Assembly: GCA_040219575.1 (NCBI GenBank)
Contig: JAVJSD010000013.1
Location: 215,376-279,375, forward strand
Reading direction: 5' to 3'
DNA length: 64,000 nt
Origin: JAVJSD01 sp040219575
GTDB lineage: Bacteria > Planctomycetota > Planctomycetia > Pirellulales > Pirellulaceae
Shown: one piece after another, positions 48,701 through 63,700 of the stretch
How the letters are laid out: every line of letters begins with the position of its first letter
How positions within the stretch are numbered: the first letter of the stretch is position 1
Position numbers and translations under genes: made by a program
Notes under the pieces: generated by a model
What the model saw: the letters and a program-made list of their open reading frames with translations, nothing else
What the model was told of the DNA's origin: nothing
Database searches by the model: none

Positions 48701-51700
48701 GTTCCTCCGCGAGACCACCGGTACGTTAACGACTATCGGCACCGTCGATATGGTCTCGGGCCTCTCGACCACCGCCAGCGACATCGACATGACGGTGGTG
48801 GGCACGCTGCTGATCACGGATCCCATCTTCGCCGGCGGCATGGGCGACATCACGCTCGCCACGACGGGCGGCAACATCTGGATCCAGGACAACATCACGG
48901 ACGAAAACAGCGACAACACCATCTTCCTCAACTCGGCGGGCGGCATCACGCAAACCGCAGGAACGTTGATCACGGGCGGTTCGCTGCGGATGACGACCCG
49001 CGACAACATCGGCACACCTAGCGCCAGCATTCTGACCGACGTCACCAACCTCTCCGCGTCGATGACGGGCGTCGCGGCGATTGGTCATATCTCTATCGAA
49101 GAAGTCGACGATCTGAATGTGACCATGGTCGCCGGGCAGTCGGGCGTAAGTACCACGAACAATCGCAACATCAGTGTGACCGCGGGCGGGCTGCTGACCC
49201 TTTCGGAGTCGGTCGCCGCCGACGGCGGCGGCGATGTGCTGCTGACCAGCACGGGCGGCAACATCGCCATCAACGGCGACGTGCAGTCCGACACGGGCGA
49301 CATCGTGATCACCGCCGGTCAGAGCATCACCGCCGACGGCGCGGGCGTGATCGCTGGCGCCGTGCTCAACAGCGGCACGCTGCGGCTCGACGCGGTCGAC
49401 GGCATCGGTACGGCGCTGAATCCGATTCTGCTCGACGTGGACGTGCTCGCCGCCCAAATCACCGGCGGCGCCACGACCGGCGACATCTTCGTCCGGCAGA
49501 CAACCGGCGTGCAGGGCGATCTGACGATTGGCACGGCCAGCAGCCTCAGCGGCGTCACGACCGCCAACAACAACGACGCCTCGATCCGCTCCGACGCCGG
49601 CATCACGATCAATCAGGCCGTCAGCGTCGGCGGCGGCAACCTGACGCTCAACGCCGGCGGGGCCGTCACCCAGGGCGCCTCCGGCGACATCACCGGCGGC
49701 GGCCTGGAGCTGCTTGGCGCGGGGAGCGTCAACCTGGTCAATCCCGGCAACAACGTCGTCAGAATCGCGGGAAGCACGTCGAACACCATCACGTATCGCG
49801 ACGCCGACGACTTGACGATCGGCCCCGTGAACACCGTCTCCCTGATGTCGTCCGGCGGCGCCATCGACCTGACGGCGGTCGGCATAATCGTCAACAACAA
49901 CCTCACCGTAAGCGGCGCGTTCGGCGTGAGTCTCGACGCTCAGACGGGCGATGTGAACACCGGCGCCAACAACGGGCGGATCTCGGTCGACACCGGACAG
50001 ATCACGCTCACCGGCCGCGGCGTAGGCGTCGCGGCGGGCAAGCCGGTCTTCACCGACCTCAGCGCCGCCGGCACGCTCAGCGTGACTACGACCGGTGCGG
50101 GATCGCTCGGTGACATCTTCGTCAGCAACGCCAACGCCGCGTTCGGGCTGTCGACGTCGCGAGTCTCCCTCACCACCGACGCACTGCCTCCTTTGCAGCA
50201 GATCACGATCGTCGAGTCGCAAGGCGATCTAACGGTCGACGCCAACATCGGCAACCTCATCGACAACCTCACGCTCCGCACCTTGGCCGGTCACATCGTC
50301 GATGGTGGAGCAACAGCCATTGGGGGGAACCTTGTCCTGTTCGCCGATTCCGCCAACATCGGCGCCAGCGGCGCGGCGATCGCCGTGCAGGTCAACGGCC
50401 TGCTCGACCTGTCGGCCGCCGGGACCGGCAACCGCGAAATCCACGTCACCTCCGCCTCGTCGCTGCAGATCGGCAGCATCGCCACCGGCGTCTCGAACGA
50501 TATCGTCCGCATTACGACCACGGGCGCCAACCTGTTCCTCACCAACAGCGGGTATTTTGGACTGAGCGACGACGACATCACGCTCACCATCAGCACCGGC
50601 ATCCTCGGGCTTTCCAACCTGACTCCACTGGCGGCCAATACGATCTCGCTCGTCGCCACCACCGGCTTCATCAACGTCACCTCCGATCTCTCGACCACGG
50701 CCGGACTGTTCCTCACGAACCAAAGCGGAGGCTCGACCGGCAGCATCTTTGGCTCCGTGCAAGGAACGGGCGGTCTGACGAAATCCGGCACTGGCGCCAT
50801 TGAACTCGACAACCTTCCCATTCCCTCGGAGGAGTCGACCTACACCGGGCAGACGAACATCGACGGCGGCACGCTGCTGGTCAACGGCCAGATCATCGGC
50901 GCCGGCGGAACCGTGGAAGTGAACAGCGGCGGAACCCTTGGCGGCACGGGGACGATCGCTCGCAACGTCAACGCGAATAGCGGCGGCACGATCGATCCGG
51001 GGACCGCCTCGCCGACGCCCGGCACGCTCAGCATCGTGGGCGACGTCGACTTCGACCCGAACTCGACCTTCGTCGTCGATTTCGCCACGCCGCTGCTCAA
51101 CGATACGCTCAACGTCACCGGCATGGTCGACATCAGCCCCTCGGCCGACCTGGTCACCAACGGTTCGGTGACGATCACCGGCGGCGAGCAGTTCACAATC
51201 ATCAACAACGACGACGGCGGCGACTCCGTAACCGGCCGTTTCAGCGGACTGACCGAAGGCACCGCCGTCGCCAATTTCCTGGGCAGCGGCCAGACGGCCC
51301 GGATCACGTACCAGGGGGGCACGGGCGACGCCAACGACGTGGTGTTCCGCGTCGATGGGGCGCTGGTCATCTCCGACAACGACAATGCCGACGACGATTT
51401 CTTCATCGTCCGCAACGGCAGCAATATCGAGGTCCGCAGCGGCAGTCCTACCGGCACGCTGCTCAGTTCGGGCGACATCTTCGGCACCACCGGCATCAAC
51501 ATCCAGGGGGAAGATGGATTCGCCGACACGCTGACGATCATCCCCACCGGCGATCCCGCGCTGCAGCACGACTTCAACAACGACTTCACCGGCGTGATCA
51601 CCTTCGACAACGCCAGCGACCTGACGGGGACCAACACGCTAGTCATCACCCGGGTCGGGTTCGGCGCGGGCGGTGTGCTGGTGTTCGACTCCGTCACCCA

Positions 51701-54700
51701 CACCTTCACCGGCGCGAGCGCCGGGATGGTGGAGATCGACGCCGACGGCGGCGGCCTGGGCAATCCGTTCACCGTCTCCTACAGCGGAATCAACGCGCCG
51801 ATCGACCAGCAGATCGACGTCAACAACCTGACGCTTCAGTACGACGGCGGCGCGGACCAGATCACGATCGCCGACTCGACGATCGCCGGGAGGACGTCCG
51901 CCGCCACGGCAGGCACCGCGATCGGTGTAACCTTCGACAACCCGATTGCGTCCCTGACGATCAACGCCGGCCTGGGGGGCGACACGGTCAACGTGAGTTC
52001 GGTCGGCAGCGGTTTCGCAGCGGCGCTGTCGATCGACGGCGAGGACGGCGGCGACACCGTGAATCTAAATACGAGCCTCACGCTCGGCAGCGCCGGCGTG
52101 ACCGGGTCGCTGACGGTGGTGGCGGAGACGATTGACGTGGCGACGGGCGTCAACCTCGACACCACCGGCGGCACGACGGACGGCAGCGTCTCGCTGACCG
52201 CTGGAACCTCCATCACCTTCGACGGAACAAACTCGGTCGACGCCTCCTCGATCCTTCTTGATGGCGAAGGCGGCGCGATCGTGCTGAGCGAGGCCGACCT
52301 GGAGGCGACCGCCGGCGACGTCACGATCCGGCATACGCCGAGCGCCATCGAACTCGGCAATGTGACGGCCTCCGGCGCGCTCAACCTGGGCGTCGGCATG
52401 GCCCTGCAGATCGACGGCGCGGTGACGCAGGCTGTTGGCACGATCATCAACGTCGCCACGCTCAGCGGCCACACCGGCAGTTCCGTGGTCTTGGCCAACG
52501 CCGGCAACCTGATCGGGGCCATCACCAGCCTGGTGACCGGCGGACTGATCACCATCGACGATTCGGCGGGCGGCCTGATCGTCAGCGGCGTCAACTCGGG
52601 AGGCAACGCGGTTACTCTCGAAACCAGCGGCGGCGACCTGGCCCTGAACAACGGCGCCATTACCGCGACGGGGGCGCTGGTATCGCTCACCAGCACCGAC
52701 CAGGCGATCACCGACGTCGGGGCGGGTGATTTCGCGGGGGTCGAGAACATTGTGGCGGGCAATGCGGCCCTGCAGGCGGCCGGTGGAATCGGCGCCGATG
52801 CGATCGATGATACCGACGACCTGGACACAAACCTCGCGGGGCTGGCCGCCACCAACGACATGGGGGCCATCAATATCCAGAACGCCGGCTCGCTGACCGT
52901 CGGCGCATTCGGCGGGTTGACTGGCGTCGCCACCACGACCAGCGGCGATGTGATTCTGTCGACGCTCGACGGAGGCATCATGGTCAGCGAGGTGGTTTCC
53001 GCGGTGGGCGTGGGCGGCGATGTGGTGCTCGACGCCCGGGGAACCAATCGCGACATCACGCTGAGCGCCAACGTAAGCGCCCCGAATCAAGTCGACCTGC
53101 GCGCCACGCAGGATATCCTCCAGCCGGATGTCGGCGACTCCATTGTCAGCACCAATCTCGTCCTGCAGGCGGGACGCAATATCGGTGCGGCCGCCGGCGT
53201 CACGGCCATTCACACGCAGGTCTCGACCGTCGCAGCCCAGGCGGGCGCGTCGGTCGACGGCAGCGCGTTTCTTCATGAAGACGCTGCCGGGGGCGATCTG
53301 AACTTGGGCGTCATTAGCAGCCTGATCACCGGGGCCAGCGTGACGGGCGTCTCCATCGGCGCGCTCGCCGCCAACGGCGGAATCGACATTCGCACCGAGG
53401 CCGGCACGCTCAACGTGTTCCAGGCAGTAACCGCCAAGGGAACGGGCGATGTGATTCTCGATGCGGCGGGCGGCGCCAGCGACGTGGCGCTCTTCAACAG
53501 CGTCACCGCCGAGGACGACGTGCATCTCCGCGCCGGGCAGAACATCACTCGAGCCGGCGCGGGTTCGGTTGCGGGCGACGACGTGCTGCTCGAAGCGGCC
53601 GCGAACGTCGGCGGCCCGGGGGCGGCGGTCATCACGTCGGCGAATCAGCTCGGCGTCAGCGCCGGCGCCTCGGTCTTTGTCGACGAAACCAACGACGTCA
53701 CCATCACCGACGTCAACAACCTCCTCGTGGGCGGGATGTTCGAAGGCGTCGCCACAGCGGGCGGCGATGTCACGCTGAACCTGTTGGGCGACGGCGCACT
53801 GTTGACGATCGCCAACGACGGCGACGCGACGGACACCATCCGGCTGGGCGCGGGCGATCTGCTGGCGGCCGCCGATGAAATGACGTTCGACACGGGAACC
53901 GACTTTGGCATCTCGGCCACGGTCGTCACCCTGCGGCCGCAGAACAACCAAGCCATCGAACTTGGTTCGCCCGATACGCTGGGCGACGACATTCTGGAAC
54001 TGAAGACGTCGGAACTGGCGGAGATCAACGCTACGGACCTGATTCTGGGTGACGGCGCGGCCACGACCAGCATCACCCTCACCGCCGACACCGCCGTGGC
54101 CAACGTCACCAACGTGCTGCTGGAAACCGCCGGAGCGATCGACAACACCGACGCGGCCAACGAACTCAACATCGGCTCGGGCGCCGGCAACCTGGCCTTT
54201 TTGGCCGGCACGTCGATCGGGGCGACGAATCCCTTCGGCACGGAGGTGGCGACGCTTAGCGCCGACGCCGCAAACGGCTCGCTCGACATCGCCGAGTCGG
54301 CCGCCGGTGGTTCACTGAACTTGGGAAGCGTGGCAATCGACGGGGTGAACCACGACGACGTGACGGCCACCGACACGTTGCGCGTGGTCGCATCCAGCGG
54401 CGTTCTGACGACGCTTTCAACCGTTGGCGCCGTGTCCACCGACGGCGCCGGATCGAAGCTCACGCTCACCGGCGCAGACTTGAGCATCAACGACAACATC
54501 GCCTCGAACGATGGGGAGATCGAACTCAATGCGACCGGCGATGTCGCGCTGAATGCCGGCGCCATTGTCGCCAGCTTCATGGGCGGCAACGCAGGCTTGA
54601 TCGACATCAACGCCGACACCGACCACAACGGCGTGGGAACGTTCACCGGCGCGGCGGGCGCGGCGGTCAGCACCAGCGGGCCCGGCTTCGCCGACCTGGT

Positions 54701-57700
54701 GGAGATCGATGCGGCCCAATACAGCACCGACACGACCACCTTCTCCATCAACGCCGGCGGCAGCACGGTGCAGATCGCGCCCACCGACACCGGTGGGACG
54801 CCGATCGCCGTTACCCTCGGCGGCGGGCTGACCGGATTCGGCGTCAGCGATGCCGAACTGGATCGCATTACGGCGGGAAAGGTTGAGATTGGCTACCACA
54901 CGGCCGATCCCGAACACGTCGTCTCGGGGCCGGTGACCATCGACGGCGACGTCGATCCGGCCGGCACGAATACGCTGGTGTTGCATTCGGCCTTCGACAT
55001 CAACGACGACGGAACGGGCAACCTGATCACGGTCGCGTCGCTGGCATTCAATGCCGGTACGGGAATCGGAAACACGCAGCTCTTTGATATCGAAACCAGC
55101 ACGCTGGTCGCCGCGCGGGTGACCGGAACCGGGGATCTGAACCTGCGGGAGCGGACCGTCGCCACCGTCGGCGTTCTCATCACCAAGGAAGGCGTGACGA
55201 TTCGCGGGCTTACCACCGCCGACGGCGACATTCGACTGACGACGCTCAACGGCAGCATCATCGTCAACGAAGACGTGACGGCGATGGGCACGGGACAGCA
55301 CGTTCAGCTCGACGCCCAGGACAACGACGCCAGCGCCAACGAAGACATCACGCTGGGCGCGAATGTCACGGCGGCGGGCGACCAGGTCGATCTGCGAGCG
55401 GTGCGCCACATCCTGCAGCCCTCCGGTTCCGATACGATCCTCGCCGACCGTCTGGTGCTTCAGGCGGGTGGGAATATCGGCGCCGCCGCGGGCGCCACGG
55501 CGATTCATACCCAGGTGACCACCGTCTCGGCCGCGACCACCGGCGGCAATGTGTTGCTCAACCAGGATGCCGCCGGCGGCAATCTCACGATCGGCAGCCT
55601 GACGAGTCAGTTCGGCCCGACGGTGACCGGCGTCACCGCGACGGGCGGTACGGCCGACATTCGCACGGAGGCCGGTTCAATCTTGGTGAACGACGACGTC
55701 AGCGCCACCGGCGGCGACGCGATTCTGTCGGCCGTCGGCGCAGCCAGTGACGTGGCGCTCGGCGCCAATGTCATGGCCAGCGACGACGTGCATCTGCGGG
55801 CAGGCGACGAAATCACGCGCACCGCCGGCGTCGTCACCGGCGACGATGTGTTGCTCGAGGCGGTCGGCGCGATCGGCGCGACCGGCGCCGTACGGACGTC
55901 CGCCAATCAGCTTGGTGCGAATGCCGGCAGCGTGGTCTTCGTCGATGAAACCGACGGCGTGACGATCACCGACGTCAACAACCTGATCGACGGCGGCGTC
56001 TTCGAGGGAATCGCCACGTCCGGCGACGACGTGACGGTCAATCTGCTCGGCGATGGCGCCTTGTTGACGATCGCCAATGACAGCGACGGGACCAACACCA
56101 TCCGGCTGGGCGCGGGCGATCTGTCGGCGGCGGCCGACGAGATGACAATTCAGTCGGGAACCGACTTCGGCGTCGCGGCCACGGTCGTCCGGCTTCGTTC
56201 GCAGGCCAATCAGGCGATCGAATTGGGTTCGCCCGATGTGCTGGGCAACGACATTCTGGAGCTGACTTCGACGGAACTGGCCGAGATCAGCGGCATCGAC
56301 CTGATCCTGGGCGACAGCGTGGTCACGACCAGCATCACGCTCACGGCTAGTACGTCTGCGGCCAACGTCACCCATGTGTTGTTGGAGACGCTCGGCGCGA
56401 TTGACAACACCAACGCTGCCAGCGTGTTCTCGGTCGGCGGCGGCGGTGGTGCGCACCTCGCACTGCGGGCCGGAACCTCGATCGGAGCGACCAATCCCTT
56501 CGGTACGAATGTGGCGAGAATCAGCGCCGCGGCCATGAACGGCTCGCTGGACATCACCGAGTTCTTTGGCCTGGTCGCCCTCGGGCGCGTTACGATCGAC
56601 GGCGTGAATTTCGACGACGTCACCGCCACCGACACGTTGCGCGTCGTCACCACCGACGGCAATCTTTCGACGAACTCCGCGGGCGGATCGGTCCGAACGA
56701 CCGGCGCCGGTTCGAAGCTGACACTCACTGCCGGAGGCGTCGATCGTGATCTGCTCGTGGACAACACGGTGCAGAGCAATGGTGGTGAGATCGAATTGAA
56801 CGCTACCGGCCGAGTTGGGCTCCAAAGCGGAAGCTCCATGGTCCAAAGTTTCATGGCCGGAAGTGCGGGATTGGTGGACATCAATGCCGATACCGACCAT
56901 AACGGCGTGGGCGCCTTCTCAACAGGGACGTCGTCGATCAACACGAACTCGACGGCCATGGACGGACGAGTGGAGATCGACGCCGCCGACTTCCAGATAT
57001 TCACGGCCCTGACCATCGACGCGGGTGGTAATGTCGTCCACCTCGCGCCGACCGACAACGCCGGCGCGCCGATCGCCATCACTCTCGGCGGAGGAGCTTC
57101 AGGCTTCGGCGTCAGCGACGCGGAACTTGATGGCATCACCGCCGCTCGGATCGAGATCGGCTATCACACGGCGCCTCCCGAGCACGTCGTCTCCGGCGCG
57201 ATCACGATCGACGGCGACGTGAACCCCGCGGGCACGACCGTGCTGGCCCTCAACACCGCCGCCGACATCAACGACGACGGCGCCACGCGTTTGATCACGG
57301 TGGCGTCGCTGGCATTGAACGCGGCGACCGGCATCGGCAACACGCAGGTATTCGAGACGGAAACAGACACCATCGCCGCCCAAGTCACCGGCGCAGGCGA
57401 TCTGATTCTTCGTGAACAATCCGACGTCACGGTCGGCAGTGTGCAAACCGACGAACTTCTGCTGAGCGGTCTCACCACGTTCGACGGCATGATCGGCCTC
57501 ACCACGCTCGATGGCGGCATCACCGCGAATCAGGACATCCTGACGGGCGACGCCGGCGCCAGCAACGACGACGCGATTTCGCTCGAAGCCCGCGATGCGG
57601 ACGCCGACGACGGTGCGGGCGCCTCGCAGTTCACGCTGTCGGCCGGGGTGACCGTCGCCACCGTCAACGGCGCCTCGGTCACGATTGAAGCGGACCGCAT

Positions 57701-60700
57701 GTCCATCGACACCGGCGGCGCGGCCTCGATTTCGGCGGGCGCGGGCGTCGTCACGCTCCGCCAGGACGCCACCACGACCTCCAACGTGAATGCTTCGATT
57801 GAACTCGGCAGCGCCGACGACTTCGACGGACTGACCAGTCCCGACACGGTCGTGTTGGGGCTCAGCGACGCTGAACTGAATCAGATCACGGCCGGCACGC
57901 TGCGTATCGGACGAACGGACGGCGGCGCGATTCGCTTCACTGCCGCGATCGACACCGACGACGCGACCAACGTGGGGCTGCTTCACCTGCTGACCGCCGG
58001 CACGGTCACGCAGGACGCTGCGGCGACGATTACCGAAACGAATCTCGCGGTCACGGCCGGCGCCGCCGTCACGCTCACCGAGAACGGCAACGAGGTCGGC
58101 ACGCTGGCGGTCGATGTGAACTCGGGCGACATCCAATTCACCGACGCCGACGATTTGATCGTCGGCGAACTCGACGGCGTGGTCGGCGTCGATACCGATG
58201 GCGGCGGCGTCACCATCGTCACCGGCGCCGGCCTGACCACCGGCGATCTGCAGGTCAGCCGCAACATCGACGCGGGCGGAGCCGGCGCCATCCTGCTCAC
58301 CGGCACCAACCAGAACGACGGCCTGACGCTTGATGCGAACACGTCGATCCTCACCAACAATGGCAAGCTGACGTTGGTGTTCGACAACCTCGACATCAAC
58401 ACCACGGGCACGGCGATCATCGCCGGTGCGAACCTCGTCGAGCTGCACACGATCCACGCCGGCACCAAGATCTCGCTCGGCGATAACGGCGCCAATGCCG
58501 ACGACGGCGTGCTGCGGATCAGTGACGGGGAGCTCGACCGCATCACCGCCCCCGGCGGGCTCGAGATTCGGACCGCCAATCTCGACAGCGACTCGATCGA
58601 CATGGCGGGCGACATCAGTCTGTCCGTGGGAGTCGATACCCTGCACCTGATCGCCGGCGGCGGAATTCGCAACACCGCCGATGCGCTGATCACCGTCGAT
58701 CAACTCGCCCTCACGGCCCTCACCGACGGCATTGCGGCGGCCGGCCCGGCGCAGCGCGTGCAGACCGACACGCTGGCGGCGGTCGCCGACGGCGCGATCG
58801 TGCTGCATGAGATCGACGGCGGCACGATCGGCAGCGTTACGGTCGGCGTGGAGACCGTCACCGGCGTCACCACCGACGGAGTCAATCCCGGCGCCATCAC
58901 GGTATCCGGTGGGACCGGCGGTCTTACTCTCGATGAAGAGGTGCGGACCGGCGGCGTCGGAAACAGCATCGATCTTTCGGCCGCCGGCCTGATCTTGTTG
59001 AACAATCAGGTGCTCACCCACGGCGGTGCGGTGACCATCAGCACGCTCACCGGCAGCGGCAGCGTTACCTCCAGTTCGGCGGGCGTGATCACCACCACCG
59101 ACGCTACCGATACGCAAGCCTCGGGCGCCGTGCAGATTACGACCGGCGGCGGCGGTGCGATCGATCTCGAGGGCTTCGTCGACACCACCGGCGGCGCAGC
59201 GCAGGCCGGCGGAAATGTAACGCTCACCAGCACGGGCTCGATCAACGTGGTGGATGTGACCGCGTCTTCCGGTGTCGGCGCGCCGATGAACGTTTCCGGC
59301 ACCATCGTGCTCACCAGCGGCGGGGCAAGTGACATCACGCTCGAGGGCGTGCTGACCACGACCGACGGCGGTGTGAAGTTGAACTCGGCCCGGGACATCG
59401 TTGATGACCATGCCGGCAGCGAGGACATCGTCGCCCGGGATCTGATCCTGATGGCGGCTGGGGCAATCGGCACGGCCGACACCGACCCGATGGACGACGC
59501 CAGCGACCCGCTGGAGACGGCGGTGCAACGGCTGGCGGCGCAGGTCGGCGGCGCCGACACGGATGATCTGTCGGTCCACAACACCGGCGACCTGCAGATC
59601 ACCGAACTGACGATCGACGGCATGACCGTCTCCTCCGTCTCCACCGCCGGGGGCGATTTGGAGATTCGGACCGACGGCGCGCTGAATGTGGTGACTGGCG
59701 GCGTGAGCAATGTGGTGCGCGTCTTCAGCGGACGCGGCGCGGGCGGCGTCGTCGGCGGTGTGCCGGGCGGCAATATCCTGCTCGAGGCCGGCATGACGCT
59801 GACCGTCGAAACGAACGCCACGATCAACAGTGAAAGCGGTGTGGGCGGCCAGTTCAACCAGTTCGGCGGCACGGTGCTCGGCAGCATCGTGCGAGGCCAG
59901 GGCGACATCACACTGATCGACGGAAATCCCGACGCGGTGATCGCCGGCGACGCCAAGTTCATCACCGGCAACTACAACATCTTCGCCGACCGCGACATCG
60001 TGGTCGCCACCACCGTCACCACGTCGTTCGTCTCGCTGGCCGATTCGGGCGTCATCAATCTCCAGGCCGACGCGGATATGGACGGCGTGGGCGGCGTGAT
60101 TCTCCTCACGTCCGGCCAGTTGAACTCCAGCGCCGACGTGCTGCTGAGCGGCTCCGACGTCTTCCGCACCGTGGCCCTCCCCGGCGAGATCACCGAACCG
60201 ATCATTCAGTTTGTTGTGCCTGCCGAACGCGCCATCGATAGCGTGCATATTCAATCCGACGGCGTCACGCCGCAGATCAACGCCGCTGGCAGCGTGCGGA
60301 TCGAGCATAACGATTATCTCACCGTGCCGGCCGACGCCGACATCATCATCGATGGCCGGATCGTGGCGAATACACCGACGCCCACTGCGGGGCAGTCGGT
60401 GGAGATCTTCGCCCGTGAGGATGTCCGCTTCGGAATCGACGGCGACATCGTCTCAGGCGGCGCCGACGTCATCATCACGGCCGCTCGCAACGAGGATGGC
60501 AGCGACGCAACGAACGGGGGGCAAGTCTTCCTGGCCGACGGGACGCTGATCGACGCGGGGTTGGGCGCGATCTCGCTCACGGGCGACGGCGATGTGACGT
60601 TGGGTGGACTTTTCACCAACAACGCCCTCGCAGCCGTGACGATCCTCAGTCGTAGCGGCGGCCTGGTCGACGGGGGAGACGCCCATCTCGACATCGCGGC

Positions 60701-63700
60701 CAATTCGCTCAGCGCCGTGACCTCGATCATGACGCAGACGGGCGTGGGCGACGCCGACGATGTCGAAACGCAGATCGATACGCTTGTGCTGTCCAACGGT
60801 TCGACGGGCGCCATCGACATCGATGAGACGGACGACCTGCTCATCGACCAGATCGACCAGGACGCCTCCGCAATGACGCGCGTCGTGTCGAACACCGGTT
60901 CGATCACGGTGACCGCCGCCGGTCAGGGCGTGACGGCGATCGACGGCCTCGTTCAGTTCGACGCGAACGTCAACATCGCTGTCGAAAATATCATCACCAC
61001 CATCGGCGGCGCCGTCGATCTGGACGCCGTTGGAAACATCACCAGCACGGCGGCGGGCGTCGTCACCACGACCGCGGCCGCTGACTCCGGTCTCCCATCG
61101 GGCGTCGTCACGATCGACGCTCTGCAACTGATCGATCTGGCTGGGACGATCGATACATCGGGCGCCGATCACGCCACGGCGATGAGTTCCGATGGCGGTC
61201 AGGTCGACATCACCGCCGGGACGACGCTGACGGTCGCAAATATCACGTCGTCCGGCGGAAACGCCACGGGCGGCGCGGGAGACGGCGGCGCCGCGGCGGC
61301 GGTCAATCTCATGTCGGGCGCTGCGGCGACGGATCACGTCACACTCAACGGTTCGATCGTCGCGCGCGGCGGTAGTTCCGCCGCCGCAAGCGCCGGCAGC
61401 GAGACGATCGTTTCGATCGTCGCGGGCGCCGGCGCATTGATCGACGGCGACGATACGCAAGTCGATATCAATGCCGACGGCCTGGCGGTCGTCGCCAGCG
61501 GCATCGGCGCCGGCGTGGCGGGGGTTGACGATGTGCTCGACACGCGCGTCGATCGCCTGGCGGCGGACATCGGCGTTGGAGGCGTCGAACTCAACAACCA
61601 AATCGACCTGGAGATCACACAACTCGCATTGAAGGGCGGCGCGCCGATTATCGGCCTGACGACGGACGGTGCTGATGTGCTGCTGGACGCGGCCGGCGCC
61701 ATCGCCGTCAACGAACAATTGAACGTCGGTGTGGCGATCGCAAGGCTGGTTTCACAGGGCGACGTGTCGCAGCAGGCCCCGGGCGTCATCACGGCGAGTG
61801 AACTCGGTATTCGCCAGACCTTCGACGACGGCAGCGCCGCGACCGGCGTCGAAATCACGCTGAGCAATGCAGCCAACAACGTGAACATCCTGGCGGTGTT
61901 CAACGCCGACGAAACGGGAACCCTGGCGTTCGTGGACGTTAGCGATCTGACGATCGGCGTCGTGGCGGCGCACGGGGCGTTCGGTCAAACGTCGGGAGTG
62001 ACGACGACCGACGGCGACGCGATCTTCCAGGCGGACGGCTTTTTCGATATCGACCGTCCGCTCGACGTCGGCGCGGCCGACGCGCGTATTGTTGCGCTGG
62101 GCCCCGTGACTCAAGATGCACTAGGCCAAATCACGGCCAACGAACTCGGCATCCGGCAAACTTTCGACGACGGCGGCGCCCTGACCGGGGTGAATGTCAC
62201 GCTCGACAACGCCAACAACGACATCGACATCCTGGCCGTCAACAATGCCGACGAGTCGGGCATGGTCACGTTCCGCGACCTCGATGACCTGACGATCGGC
62301 CAGGTTCTGACGCAGACGATCGGCGGCGTGACGTTCGCCACCACTACCGGCGTGTCGACCACCAACGGCGACGCCACGTTCTTCGTGGATAGCTTCTTCG
62401 ACATCACCAGCCCAATCGACGTGGGCACTGCCGACCTGCGGATCCGCTCCGCGGGCGACGTCACGCAGGAGCCCGCCGGGACCATCACGGCCGACGAACT
62501 GGCCATCCGCCAGGAAAGCGCCATCGACGGCGACGTGCTGTTGGACGACGCCAACGATGTGAACACGCTGGCGGTCAGCAACGCCTTCGCCACGGGGATG
62601 GCCACCTTCAACGACATCGACGATCTGACGATCGGCACGGTGGCGCTGAAGACCGACGGCCTGGTGACGGTCGCCGAAACGATCGGCGTGACGACCACCA
62701 ACGGCGACGCCACCTTCTTCGTGGACAGCTTCTTCGACATCACCAGCCCGATCGACGTGGGCACGGCCGACTTGCGGATCCGCGCCGCGGGTGATGTCAC
62801 GCAGGAGCCCGCCGGAACGATCACGGCCGACGAATTGGCCATCCGCCAGGAGAACGCCATCGACGGCGACGTGCTGCTGGACGATGACAACGACGTCAAC
62901 ACGCTGGCGGTGAGCAACGCCTTCGCCACGGGGATGGTCACCTTCAACGACATCGACGATTTGACGATCGGCACGGTGGCGCTGAAGACCGATGGCCTGG
63001 TGACGGTCGCCGAAACGATCGGCGTAACCACCACCAATGGCGACGCCACGTTCTTCGTGGACAGCTTCTTCGACATCTCCAGCCCGATCGACGTGGGCAC
63101 GGCCGATCTGCGGATTCGCTCCGCGGGCGACGTCACGCAGGAGCCCGCCGGGACCATCACGGCCGACGAACTGGCCATCCGCCAGGAGAGCGTGATCGAC
63201 GGCGACGTGCTGCTGGACGACGCCAACGACGTCAACACGCTGGCGGTGAGCAACCTCTTCTTGAACGGCATGGTCACCTTCAACGACATCGACGACCTGA
63301 CGATCGGCACGGTGGCGCTGAAGACCGACGGCCTGGTGACGGTCGCCGAAACGATCGGCGTGACGACCACCAACGGTGACGCCACGTTCTTCGTGGATAG
63401 CTTCTTCGACATCTTCAGCCCGATCGACGTGGGCACGGCCGACCTGCGGATCCGCGCCGCCGGCGATGTCACGCAGGAGCCCGCCGGAACGATCACGGCC
63501 GACGAATTGGCCATCCGCCAGGAGAGCGCCATCGACGGCGACGTATTGCTCGATGACGCCAACGATGTGAATACGCTGGCGGTGAGCAACGCCTTCGCCA
63601 CAGGGATGGTCACCTTTAACGACATCGACGACCTGACGATCGGCACGGTGGCGCTGAAAACCGACGGCCTGGTGACGGTCGCCGAAACGATCGGCGTAAC

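Noticed and set aside
51361..51660. A possible end of one gene and start of another inside the giant frame, where the sequence style changes after the PATR unit
   Set aside because: The reading frame continues without a stop and the same kind of junction occurs near 39.5-40.1 kb, so it is better seen as a module boundary.
57099..60308. Minus-strand frame of 1,069 codons, and a dozen others of 200-630 codons from 34 to 62 kb
   Set aside because: They lie opposite the giant gene. Its codon use rarely gives reverse-strand stops, so long antisense frames are expected. Their products are Arg/Asp/Gly- or Ser/Pro/Val-rich without family features.
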